DNA of 64,000 nucleotides from Clostridiales bacterium (GTDB taxonomy: Bacteria > Bacillota > Clostridia > Lachnospirales > Lachnospiraceae). The DNA is taken from positions 62,001 through 126,000 of the forward strand of contig JAATFT010000091.1 in the NCBI GenBank assembly GCA_015655075.1, written 5' to 3'. Made by a program: the position numbers and the translations under genes. The notes under the pieces were generated by a model. That model made no database searches. It was not told where the DNA came from and worked only from the letters and a program-made list of their open reading frames with translations. This document shows, piece after piece, positions 31,093 through 40,692 of the stretch. Numbering within the stretch: the stretch's first letter is position 1; every line of letters begins with the position of its first letter.

Positions 31093-31320
31093 TATGAGTT
31101 ATTCAACAGATGTCTTTTTGGTGTGGCATACAATATTATGGAAAAGAAATATGACCAAGGCATTTTAAAAATAATGGGCATTCGCGAAGATATCATGCCT
31201 GATATGTATCCTTGTGAAAAAATTGTCGGAGAGCTTACAAAGGAAGGTGCGAAAGCAACCGGATTGGTATCTGGAATACCGGTCTGTGCGGGACAAATAG
31301 ACTGTAATACCGGATCAAAG
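31093..31320 (+). pseudogene. Fragment of a FGGY-family carbohydrate kinase
   Basis: YELFNRCLFGVAYNIMEKKYDQGILKIMGIREDIMPDMYPCEKIVGELTKEGAKATGLVSGIPVCAGQIDCNTGS resembles the central FGGY kinase region. Confidence 0.7.
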
Positions 31321-31516
31321 TTTCACCTGGTTATACAATATGGGGAACGGAATAGACAAAATCTAAATTTAACGAGCCAAAATTTAATACTTTCAACTGT
31401 TTCCCTCCATTCGAAGGTATTCTTGAACCATAGTATAAAGAATTATAGTGACTATTCAATCACTTCAATACACTCCGTGTGCCGATGCCAGCTATTCAAC
31501 CCACAAATATTCATAC

Positions 31517-31552
31517 AACACCGATACAAGCAAGATTACTTGCATCGGTGTT
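31517..31552. terminator. Hairpin downstream of the DapA-family gene
   Basis: aacaccgatacaagcaa-gatta-cttgcatcggtgtt. Confidence 0.4.
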
Positions 31553-31582
31553 AATATATGTATATCTTTGTATTATAATCAA

Positions 31583-32488
31583 TTAGTCCATATCTGCAAG
31601 TAATTTCTCGATTTTCTTCTTATTTGCAGCGTCTAATTCTCCAAGCGGTTTACGGGGTAATCCAACATCTAAACCCTGTGCCTGTAATGTATATTTACAT
31701 ATCTCCTGCCAATGAGGCACTTCGTTTACTTTATCATAGAGGAAATAATCTGTGAATGGTTGAAGATTATATTGTGCCTTAATAGCTGCATCAACATCCT
31801 TAGCGAAACATGCATTTTGAAGGGCTCGGCATTGTTTCGGAAGAATTGCAGGAAATCCTGACAGCCATCCATCAGCTCCAACCAAAAGTCCTTCCAGGGC
31901 TGCATAATCATGCCCATAAAATACCGTCAATTTATCGCCTAAGTGATATTTCAATTCATGAATTCTATTTGGATCACCATGTGCCGATTTTATTGAATTT
32001 ATTGTGCCATCTTCTACCAAGCTAGTTATTTCAGGTACGCTTAATTCATAACCTGCAAACCATGGATTATTATAAACCATAATTCCTACGTCAACTGCCG
32101 CTCTTATATCCCTGAAATGCTGCAATACTGCTTTTTTATGAGGTTTCAAATAAAATGGCAAAATCACCAATAAAGCGTCAGCACCATGCTCTTGTGCAAA
32201 TAGACTCATTTTAATCGTATTGATTGTATCATACCTGCCTGTTCCAACTACAAACGGAATTTGCCCACCTAAAAAACCCGAAATGTGTGCAATGATTTCT
32301 CTTTGTTCTTCCATGTTCATAGCAATATTTTCACCTGTACTGCCACAAATAGAAATAGTTTGCGCTCCGTTGTCGATTAGCCATGTGAGATACTTCTCCA
32401 TCCCTTTCTTGTTGTAAGTCTGATCCTCATTCCAGATAGTCATTGTTGCCGGACAGATACCATAAACTTTTTTTAATCCCTCTCTCAT
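31583..32488 (-). CDS. Dihydrodipicolinate synthase (DapA) family aldolase
   Basis: ISICGSTGENIAMNMEEQREI, MVYNNPWFAGYEL, SIKSAHGDPNRI. Confidence 0.9.
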   Translation of the reverse strand: MREGLKKVYGICPATMTIWNEDQTYNKKGMEKYLTWLIDNGAQTISICGSTGENIAMNMEEQREIIAHISGFLGGQIPFVVGTGRYDTINTIKMSLFAQEHGADALLVILPFYLKPHKKAVLQHFRDIRAAVDVGIMVYNNPWFAGYELSVPEITSLVEDGTINSIKSAHGDPNRIHELKYHLGDKLTVFYGHDYAALEGLLVGADGWLSGFPAILPKQCRALQNACFAKDVDAAIKAQYNLQPFTDYFLYDKVNEVPHWQEICKYTLQAQGLDVGLPRKPLGELDAANKKKIEKLLADMD

Positions 32489-32761
32489 AATGTTCGTTCT
32501 CCTTTCAGATGTTATCGATAATAATTATCGATACTTTTACATTTTGCTGCGTATGCCAGTATTAAAACTAAATAAAATATTTTTTATTTTTTATTAAATT
32601 TAGAATACCATATTCATTTATTTTTGTCAATAAGTATATCTAAATTTTTTATTTAAAATTTTTATAGTCATTTTATATAAATATCAAAATATTCTATTGC
32701 AATATTTATAACTATTATGGAATCTATCGCTCATTCTATTCGCATGAAACAAAAAATTTTA

Positions 32762-33472
32762 TCATCCTCCCAAATATGCTTTTATAATCGCATCGCTTAC
32801 AATTAATTCATCACTTGAACCAGAGATTCGAATTGATCCGTTTTCCATGACGTAGCAACGGCTAGAAATACTAAGGGCTATATAAGCATTTTGTTCTACG
32901 ACGATAATTGGCATTTTTTTCTCTTTATTAATTCTAACAAAAGTATCAAACACTTCGTCAACAATAACAGGAGCCAGACCTAAAGATGGTTCATCACACA
33001 TCAGTAATTCCGGATCGCTCATTAGGCCTCTGACAATCGCCAACATTTGCTGTTCACCACCACTTAAAGAACCGGCTTTTTGACTTTTACGCTCTCTTAA
33101 CCTTGGAAATAAATCATACATCTCTCCTATTTTGGCTTTCATTTCACTTTTGCTTCTTTTTACACTGTAGCTTCCCATTTCCATATTATCTAAAACCGTC
33201 ATATTCGGGAAAATCTCCCTGCCTTCTGGAATTTGTACAATCCCAGAACGCATAATTAAATGTGTTTTCATAGAGGAAATATCTCTGTCCTTATAAAGTA
33301 TCTCTCCTTTTCTAACAGGCAGAATTCCCATGATGCAATTCATAAGTGTTGTTTTTCCTGCTCCATTGGATCCTATAATTGAAACTATTTCTTGTGGTCC
33401 AACTTCCAGGGAGATATTTTTTAATGCCTGAACATTGCCATAATATGCATCAATTCCTTTTATTTTTAGCAT
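32762..33472 (-). CDS. LivF-type ABC transporter ATP-binding protein
   Basis: GSNGAGKTTLMN, AGSLSGGEQQMLAIVRGLMSDPELLMCDEPSLGLAP. Confidence 0.93.
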   Translation of the reverse strand: MLKIKGIDAYYGNVQALKNISLEVGPQEIVSIIGSNGAGKTTLMNCIMGILPVRKGEILYKDRDISSMKTHLIMRSGIVQIPEGREIFPNMTVLDNMEMGSYSVKRSKSEMKAKIGEMYDLFPRLRERKSQKAGSLSGGEQQMLAIVRGLMSDPELLMCDEPSLGLAPVIVDEVFDTFVRINKEKKMPIIVVEQNAYIALSISSRCYVMENGSIRISGSSDELIVSDAIIKAYLGG

Positions 33473-33474
33473 TC

Positions 33475-34269
33475 TTAGACCTCCCCGCTAACTTTTTTCT
33501 TCGTAACATATTTGTTGCCAAGATATGCTTTAATAACTTCTTCATTGTTCTGAACTTCCTTTGGTGTTCCTTCCGCAATTTTACGTCCAAAATTTAGAAC
33601 AGTAATATAATCGCTTATGTTCATAACAACATCCATATTATGTTCAATCAGAAAATAACTGAAGCCTTCCCTATGTGTTTTCGTAATGACTTGTATCAGC
33701 TCGGCACGTTCTGAAGGATTCAACCCGGCAGCCGGTTCATCCAATAGAATTAATATGGGGTCATTCATCATGGCTCTTCCTATTTCAGAAATCTTTTGAC
33801 GTCCGTATGGCAGGTTTTTCATTAATTTATCCTTTAATTCATACATTCCAATCTTATTCAGAATTTCTTCCGCTTTTTCTCTTAATTTTTTTTCTTCTGC
33901 TTTCGAAGCTTTGAAATCGAACACTCCTCGTACTAATCCTAATTTTGCCTGTTCATGGCCTCCAACCATGATATTTTCCAATACCGTCATGCTGGAGAAT
34001 ATTTTAATATTTTGAAATGTACGGCCAATTCCAGACCGTGCAATTTTATAAGTTGGCAGACCGGAAATTATTTTTCCATCGAACTCGACGCTTCCCGATG
34101 TCAAATCGTGTACCCCGGTGATTAAATTTACAGTTGTAGTCTTACCGGCACCATTTGGTCCAATCAAGGAATGAATTGTATTATCTTTCATATCAAAATC
34201 CAAATCATCCACGGCCACTAATCCTTTAAATTTTTTTGTAACATTTGATGCCTTCAATATACTGCTCAT
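33475..34269 (-). CDS. LivG-type ABC transporter ATP-binding protein
   Basis: GPNGAGKTTTVNLITGVHDLTSGSVEFDGKII; LLDEPAAGLNPSERAELI. Confidence 0.93.
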   Translation of the reverse strand: MSSILKASNVTKKFKGLVAVDDLDFDMKDNTIHSLIGPNGAGKTTTVNLITGVHDLTSGSVEFDGKIISGLPTYKIARSGIGRTFQNIKIFSSMTVLENIMVGGHEQAKLGLVRGVFDFKASKAEEKKLREKAEEILNKIGMYELKDKLMKNLPYGRQKISEIGRAMMNDPILILLDEPAAGLNPSERAELIQVITKTHREGFSYFLIEHNMDVVMNISDYITVLNFGRKIAEGTPKEVQNNEEVIKAYLGNKYVTKKKVSGEV

Positions 34270-35258
34270 CTACTCACCGCCTTCCCGTTCTCCGCTCTTT
34301 TATCTGAAATAATATTTATTGTTTTTTTACCCAACCTGACTACGGCATCTACCCAACCGTTCGGAAAGAAAATTGCTCCAAGCAAAACAATGATAGAAAA
34401 AGTAATCAAATAATAATCATCCAAAAATCTTAACATCTCCGGAAGTATAGTTACGATAATCGCACCAAAGATGTTGCCGATAACCGATCCCAGCCCACCA
34501 ATCAATAACATAATTACAAAATTAGTGGACATATCAATTGTAAAAGTAGATGGATTAATGTATCCCATAAAGTGGGCATATAGCGCACCTGCTACCGCAC
34601 CATAAATCGCACAAATCGTAAATGCCTTGATTTTTACATCGGCAATGTCAACACCACTCATTTCAACGGCTTCTGCATTATCACGGAGTGATTTAAACAC
34701 TCGCCCCCATTTTGAATATACAATTCTCCATGCGATAAAAAATCCAAAAGCGGTGATAACAAAAAATAAATAATACATTTTTCCCTGTGTGTCAAACTTG
34801 AATCCAAAAAGGCTGTATGGTTCAATATTTCTCATCCCTTGTGTTCCACCTGTAATGTCAGTTAAGTTGGAAAACATCAATCTTATTACTTCTGCAAATC
34901 CTATGGTGGTCAATGATAGATAGACCCCTTTTACACGTAGGCTAGGATACCCTAGACATTGTCCAATCACCCAACCTACCGCTATCGCAAGAAGCAGGCC
35001 AACCCAAGGAGATATATTGGCATATCTTGTTATTAATGCTGATGCATACGCTCCCAAAGCAAAAATACCTGCCATGCCTAGATTCATCTGACCAGTTAAC
35101 CCAGTAATAAAGTTAAGTCCCAAAACCACAATAGCATTAATTAGAATTCTATTAAAAACCAATAAATAATAATTGTTCTTAACAAAAAGCGGAACGACAA
35201 GAAGGGCTATCAGCAAAATAATTATTTCTGCAATTCTTATTTTCATCTTTTTTGTCAT
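34266..35258 (-). CDS. LivM-type branched-chain amino acid-like ABC permease
   Basis: GLTGQMNLGMAGIFALGAYASALI; VYLSLTTIGFAEVIRL. Confidence 0.92.
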   Translation of the reverse strand: MTKKMKIRIAEIIILLIALLVVPLFVKNNYYLLVFNRILINAIVVLGLNFITGLTGQMNLGMAGIFALGAYASALITRYANISPWVGLLLAIAVGWVIGQCLGYPSLRVKGVYLSLTTIGFAEVIRLMFSNLTDITGGTQGMRNIEPYSLFGFKFDTQGKMYYLFFVITAFGFFIAWRIVYSKWGRVFKSLRDNAEAVEMSGVDIADVKIKAFTICAIYGAVAGALYAHFMGYINPSTFTIDMSTNFVIMLLIGGLGSVIGNIFGAIIVTILPEMLRFLDDYYLITFSIIVLLGAIFFPNGWVDAVVRLGKKTINIISDKRAENGKAVSR

Positions 35259-35270
35259 ACTGTTCCTCCC

Positions 35271-36143
35271 TTATGCTCTTTTGCCCAATAAACCAGTCGG
35301 TTTAACAAGTAAGAAAAGAATTAAGAGCACAAATGATACCACGTCCTTATAGACCGCCGGTAAAACCATTACAGCTAAATTCTCAACAATACCAATTATG
35401 ATACCGCCAATGATTGCACCGGGCAGATAACCAAAGCCACCGATAACGCCTGCCGAAAATCCTTTTAAACCAATGCTGTTTGACATAGTAGTTGAAACAT
35501 TGAATAAAGGAATGATTAAGATACCTATAATACTGCAAATAATTGCGCTGACAGCTGTGGTAATGCAAATATTTTGTGTAACATTTATACCCATCAATGC
35601 CGCTGCTTTTTTATTTTGTGCAACGCATCGCATTGCTTTTCCTGTTTTCGTAAAGTTCAAAAACAATTGTAAGCCGATTACAACCAGAAGCGATACAAGG
35701 CAAATAATAATATTTGCATTAGAAATAGAAATTTTTCCTATTCTGATGTTTCCGGACAGCCAACCCGATATAGCAAAAGGCGCAGGCCCCCAAATTAACC
35801 TGCATGCCTCTTTAATAATTCTTCCTAATATCATGGTTCCCATAACAGCAAAAATCATAGATTGCATAGTTCTCAATGGATTAAAAATACCATTTGCTAT
35901 CAAAACACCTATTAATCCCATAATCACAAATGCCAAAACAATAGCTAATGGATTGCTGAATCCCATACCCAACACAAAAGTTCCGCCAAATAAGTATGCA
36001 CCAAGCATAATCAATTTATCGTGGCTAAAATTCAATAATCCGGTTGAATTCCAAACTAATGTATATTCAATTCCAACCAGGGCATAAATAAATCCCATAG
36101 CTAAGCCACTAACCAAAAGCTGGACTAAAACAGCTGCGTTCAT
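35271..36143 (-). CDS. LivH-type ABC permease
   Basis: GLAMGFIYALVGIEYTLVWNSTGLLNFSHDKLIMLGAYLF; KAMRCVAQNKKAAALMGIN. Confidence 0.92.
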   Translation of the reverse strand: MNAAVLVQLLVSGLAMGFIYALVGIEYTLVWNSTGLLNFSHDKLIMLGAYLFGGTFVLGMGFSNPLAIVLAFVIMGLIGVLIANGIFNPLRTMQSMIFAVMGTMILGRIIKEACRLIWGPAPFAISGWLSGNIRIGKISISNANIIICLVSLLVVIGLQLFLNFTKTGKAMRCVAQNKKAAALMGINVTQNICITTAVSAIICSIIGILIIPLFNVSTTMSNSIGLKGFSAGVIGGFGYLPGAIIGGIIIGIVENLAVMVLPAVYKDVVSFVLLILFLLVKPTGLLGKRA

Positions 36144-36165
36144 TTTGCCTCCTCCTTTTTCATGT

Positions 36166-36200
36166 CACCGGTTCCTAACCGCAAAGGATAGGAACCGGTG
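36166..36200. other. Intercistronic hairpin between the binding-protein gene and livH
   Basis: caccggttccta-N11-taggaaccggtg, perfect 12-bp arms. Confidence 0.65.
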
Positions 36201-36225
36201 TTAACATTATATTGTGCCAATTGTA

Positions 36226-37422
36226 TTACTCAACACTGATAGACTTAATGAAAACAGGTTCTTTGTTAATAATTTCAGCCACATTGACACTATGTACCAA
36301 ATTATTTTTGTCGTCACATTCTAAAACACCAACCGGTGCCGACAAATCAGATGTTTTTTTAAGTGCTTCCATGACAGCTGTTCTGTCTGTTGTTCCTGCT
36401 GCTTCGATTGCTTCTATTAGGACGAGCGCCGCACCATAGTAGGATGCAGAATATAATTCGGTATTTATTCCATATTTCTCACTGAATTTCTTATTAAATT
36501 CCTGAACCGTCTCATCAGTGCTTGTAAAAACGTAATCAGTTACCCCCTGCCAGCCTTCAATATATTCCGGTTCACACATATCAATAACCTGCTGCATTGT
36601 AATACCTGGCGAAGACACAACTTTAGCTTCTAATCCAAGTTCATAAATCTGACGTGCATGGATTGCCAGTTCAGAATCATGTGTCCAAATAAGCAACGCG
36701 TCAACCCCCTCTGTACCCATCTTAGTAATTTGAGCTGTAAAATCAGTATCGCCTGTATTATGGCCTTCTGATACATAACCAATCCCATTTGCTTTACAAT
36801 ATTCCGCAACAATTTTTTCTGCGCCTGCACCATAGTCGTCACTGTTATACAACATACCAATTTTCTTGGCACCAAGCTCATCTACGGCATATGCTGCAGC
36901 GACAGAAGCAAATATTTCATCCGATGCGCGAATCCTAAACAGATAGTCGTTCCCCAATTCTGAAATGGAGGGTGAAGTACCTCCGGTCAGTGTCGGAACA
37001 CCCGCCGTTGCAACAGTTGCTTCTACTGCAAGAGCATTGGTGCTTCTATGAGGTCCAATAATTCCAACAACTTCCTCAGAGATTAACTTTTCAACGCATG
37101 TAACGGCCATATCCTGCAATGTCTGGTCATCTTCTACCAACAACTCAATTTCTCTTCCCCCCAATATGCCGCCTGCTGCATTGTACTCATCAATAGCTAA
37201 CTGAACTGCCTGCTGCATCCTCTCACCATTTAGCGGATTATCCCCTGTAAGCATAGCAACCAGTCCAATTTTAACCGGTTCGCTGGTACTTGTGGCTTCC
37301 TCTACCGTACTATTTGTACTTTCTGACTCACTTGTCTCATCAGGATTGCTGCAGGCAACCAAAGATAAAACCATTGCAACCATCAGTACTAACGATAAAT
37401 ACTTCCATAAACCTTTTTTCAT
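36226..37422 (-). CDS. LivK-type ABC substrate-binding lipoprotein
   Basis: MKKGLWKYLSLVLMVAMVLSLVACSNPDETSESES lipobox; IGLVAMLTGDNPLNGERMQQAVQLAIDEYNAAGGILGGREIELLVEDDQ. Confidence 0.92.
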   Translation of the reverse strand: MKKGLWKYLSLVLMVAMVLSLVACSNPDETSESESTNSTVEEATSTSEPVKIGLVAMLTGDNPLNGERMQQAVQLAIDEYNAAGGILGGREIELLVEDDQTLQDMAVTCVEKLISEEVVGIIGPHRSTNALAVEATVATAGVPTLTGGTSPSISELGNDYLFRIRASDEIFASVAAAYAVDELGAKKIGMLYNSDDYGAGAEKIVAEYCKANGIGYVSEGHNTGDTDFTAQITKMGTEGVDALLIWTHDSELAIHARQIYELGLEAKVVSSPGITMQQVIDMCEPEYIEGWQGVTDYVFTSTDETVQEFNKKFSEKYGINTELYSASYYGAALVLIEAIEAAGTTDRTAVMEALKKTSDLSAPVGVLECDDKNNLVHSVNVAEIINKEPVFIKSISVE

Positions 37423-37459
37423 AAAAATACCTTCCTTCTCTCTTAATTTTTTATAACTA

Positions 37460-38572
37460 CTACACGATATACCTAATACCATCCTTGATTTTATTAAATA
37501 ATACCATGTCGTTTGCGATTGTTTTCTTATGAATATAAAGAATCAATTCTTCCATCTTTTTCTTGTCATTCGGAAACCCTACCGCCGCCAAGCTTGTAGG
37601 ACACCCGATTTTAGCCATGAAGCTTTTACATTCATTGATTTCTTCCAGTGTTCCTCCATTCACGGCAATCTGTAACGGCAAGGCCATTCCGACAATCTCA
37701 CCATGCAGATATTCTGCTCGAATCTCCTTGTGGAGGCAGCAAATCGCATCGTATAAATTATGTGCAATCGCCAATTGCTTTCCTCCTGTAGAAAGGTTCG
37801 AAACCATTCCCGTCAACATGATGTTCATGCAGACAATGTCATCTAATAGTACCGTATCTTTCTTTCCCTTAAACTCTCGTATTGCCTGCAGCCCTTTTGC
37901 TATATACTTTGCATATGTATAACCTGCAATCGAGGTTGCTATATCCGAAGTTACTGTTCTGCCTTCGTCTCCTAAATTTAACATTGTAAATAAAAATTCT
38001 GGTTTCTTAGCCATTGCATCGGCTATGCCGGATGCCAGATATCGAACCGGACAATCATATACCACAATATCGGTATCTACAATGACAGCACTAATCTCAT
38101 GTTTAAGAAAGCCGCTTTTTTCAACGGAACCGTCTTCCCCATATACGACATACAAAATTGCATAGGCGGCACAAGTTGCTGCAGATGTAGGTACTGTTAT
38201 GATTTTGGCATTTACTATATCTCCTGCAGCTTTTGCAATATCAAGTATTCTTCCGCCACCGACCCCAATAATAACATCCGTGTCGTATTCCTTTACTTGA
38301 CCTGTAATATAATCAAAGCTTTTTTGTGTGGATGGTCCCGAATAAATCATAGTCTTGTATTCGATTCCTACTGTATTTAAACTTGCTGATAATTTTTCCA
38401 TTACCTTTCCCGAAACAAGTTCATCGGAAATTAGCAAAAATGCACGTCTTCCAAAATATGCCGCCTCTGAACCAAGTTCCTTTATTGCCCCATGATGTTG
38501 GATATATCTTCCTGCACCCACTTGGATGTGTGATTCGTTAAACAAATAATTTCCTCCCTTTTTAAAAGACAT
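37460..38572 (-). CDS. Iron-containing alcohol dehydrogenase, glycerol dehydrogenase-like
   Basis: IGVGGGRILDIAKAAGDIVNAKIITVPTSAATCA; LHGEIVGMALPLQ. Confidence 0.88.
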   Translation of the reverse strand: MSFKKGGNYLFNESHIQVGAGRYIQHHGAIKELGSEAAYFGRRAFLLISDELVSGKVMEKLSASLNTVGIEYKTMIYSGPSTQKSFDYITGQVKEYDTDVIIGVGGGRILDIAKAAGDIVNAKIITVPTSAATCAAYAILYVVYGEDGSVEKSGFLKHEISAVIVDTDIVVYDCPVRYLASGIADAMAKKPEFLFTMLNLGDEGRTVTSDIATSIAGYTYAKYIAKGLQAIREFKGKKDTVLLDDIVCMNIMLTGMVSNLSTGGKQLAIAHNLYDAICCLHKEIRAEYLHGEIVGMALPLQIAVNGGTLEEINECKSFMAKIGCPTSLAAVGFPNDKKKMEELILYIHKKTIANDMVLFNKIKDGIRYIV

Positions 38573-38652
38573 ATAAATTTAATATAATAAATAAAAAATA
38601 TTTTATTTATTTCTATAAAAAAGCATATGATATGAACTATAATGAAGCTTCC

Positions 38653-39744
38653 CTATGCTCCCAGATATTTTTGTTTATCCAATCCTGCCTCAGCCGCAAT
38701 GGCTTCTAGTTCCTCATATGTCTTGCCATTAATATAGAATCCATTCATTTTCCGGTCGTTGAACTGGCTCAGTTCCCGTTCGCCGTGAGTATAGATTCGA
38801 GTTTCACCCTCTGACTTATTAGAAGCTCGAACTAACTCCATATAAGCACTCATATGCTTTTCTACGTCTTCTTTATTTCCAAACATCGCATAATCGATTG
38901 CCATGAACATATGGCAACACCTTTCCTTGATTGTATCTCTTCTGACATAATAACTGGTGCAACCGCCGCTTAAGATGCCCGTCATCAGTTCAACCATCAT
39001 GGAAAGTCCGTAACCCTTATGTCCGCCATGGGTCTCTCCGGTACCTCCCAGGGGGAGCAGACCTCCGTCCGTTTTATTTTTACGAATATTTATGAAGTCT
39101 TGTGCAACTGTAGTGTTTTTCCCTTCTGCATTCAGTACCCATCCTATCGGGATAGCCTTTTGTTTTTTATTATACACCTCAATCTTACCAGCTGGCACGA
39201 CACTAGTTGCCATATCGATATGAAACGGATAAGGCTTTGCAGGCATAGTCAAAGCAATCGGATTCGTCCCCATGACCGGGGTTCTACCAAATGTAGGAAG
39301 GACTAATGCTTCTGAATTGGTCATGGATATACCCAGCAGCCCTTCTTTAGCCGCCATCATGGAATAATATCCAGCAATCCCATAATGGCTTGAATTCTTG
39401 ACTAGCACCATTCCTATTCCTGCTTCTTTTGCCTTTTGAATCGCCAGTTTCATCGCTTTGCCACCCACTATCTGCCCATATCCTTCATCGGCATCAATTA
39501 CGGCAGATACCATGGTTTCCTGTATGATTTTCGGTTGGGCATTTGGATTTATCCGACCAGCCTTACTCCCATCATAATACATTTTCAATCTCTGCAGACC
39601 ATGTGACTCAATCCCCATCAAATCACTGGTAAGCACTACATCTGCAATCTGTTGGCTATCCTTCTTTGGGATACCCAAATATTCAAATACAAGGCAACAG
39701 AATTCATAGCCTCTATCATATTCTATCTTCTTGTAATCATCCAT
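38653..39744 (-). CDS. Ldh family (malate/L-lactate/ureidoglycolate-type) NAD(P)-dependent oxidoreductase
   Basis: GIESHGLQRLKMYY, VKNSSHYGIAGYYSMMAAKEGLLGISMTNSEALVLPTFGRTPVMGTNPIA. Confidence 0.92.
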   Translation of the reverse strand: MDDYKKIEYDRGYEFCCLVFEYLGIPKKDSQQIADVVLTSDLMGIESHGLQRLKMYYDGSKAGRINPNAQPKIIQETMVSAVIDADEGYGQIVGGKAMKLAIQKAKEAGIGMVLVKNSSHYGIAGYYSMMAAKEGLLGISMTNSEALVLPTFGRTPVMGTNPIALTMPAKPYPFHIDMATSVVPAGKIEVYNKKQKAIPIGWVLNAEGKNTTVAQDFINIRKNKTDGGLLPLGGTGETHGGHKGYGLSMMVELMTGILSGGCTSYYVRRDTIKERCCHMFMAIDYAMFGNKEDVEKHMSAYMELVRASNKSEGETRIYTHGERELSQFNDRKMNGFYINGKTYEELEAIAAEAGLDKQKYLGA

Positions 39745-39879
39745 CGTAAAACCCTCCTGTTAAATCAATAATCCTTCGTATCTTCCCATTGAAAAGGTAC
39801 GTAACAGCTATAGAAAAATAAAACAGCCATTCAGCGTTATATGCTTCATCCCCATGGCATTAAGGATTCAATAATGGAA

Positions 39880-40515
39880 TCATTGTGCAAATGACATTTG
39901 ATTGTATATATTGTAAATGTGATTTTCAATAACAGCTTTCGCATTATTGAGATCTCTTTTTTGCAAGCAATCCATCAAACGAGAATGTTCTTCCACGGCT
40001 TTTATCTGGTCTCGGGATTCAGGCGGTAATACCAGATAACTTGCAACTAAGTATTTCCCTTGTACCTTTCTATATATATCCGACAAATATGCATTTTGAG
40101 CACCACTGATTAATATCCTATGGAAATGTAAATCCTCTTTTGACATTTCCAAATATTTTTTATTGCTGTATTCTTCGCAAAGCAAGGCGCTTTTTTCTAA
40201 TTCCTTAAAAATCACTTTATTATCTGGATCAATCATATCTAATGCATTCTTTTCTAATAATAATCTTACTTCCACGATTTCTTTTACTTGTTGGTCATCA
40301 AAGCTAGGCACATATAGACGCCCATTGGATTTGATTTCTAATATTCCATCCATATTTAGCAACTTTGCGGCCTGACTAATTGGGGTGCGGCTCACATTGA
40401 ATTTCTCTACCAGATCGTCTAAAAGTATTTGCTGGCCCATAACATATTCGCCGGCAATTAAGCTATCAATAATTTTTTCATACAATATAATATCTAAGTT
40501 CTTTTTAATTCCCAT
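39880..40515 (-). CDS. GntR-family regulator (FCD/FadR-like)
   Basis: LLDDLVEKFNVSRTPISQAAKLLNMDGILEIKSNGRLYVPS; FCD-like C-domain. Confidence 0.9.
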   Translation of the reverse strand: MGIKKNLDIILYEKIIDSLIAGEYVMGQQILLDDLVEKFNVSRTPISQAAKLLNMDGILEIKSNGRLYVPSFDDQQVKEIVEVRLLLEKNALDMIDPDNKVIFKELEKSALLCEEYSNKKYLEMSKEDLHFHRILISGAQNAYLSDIYRKVQGKYLVASYLVLPPESRDQIKAVEEHSRLMDCLQKRDLNNAKAVIENHIYNIYNQMSFAQ

Positions 40516-40692
40516 ATTTCCAATTTCCTTCCGCTTAAAAAATTTAATATTTTTTATATTTTTATTATAGAACATTGTTATGCAAATTGCAATATAATTC
40601 AAATATTAATCAATTATTTTTAATGTATTTTTATCTATCTTATAAAATTTTACAATTATGTTTGTTAAATTTTAGTCAATATGTATATTTAT

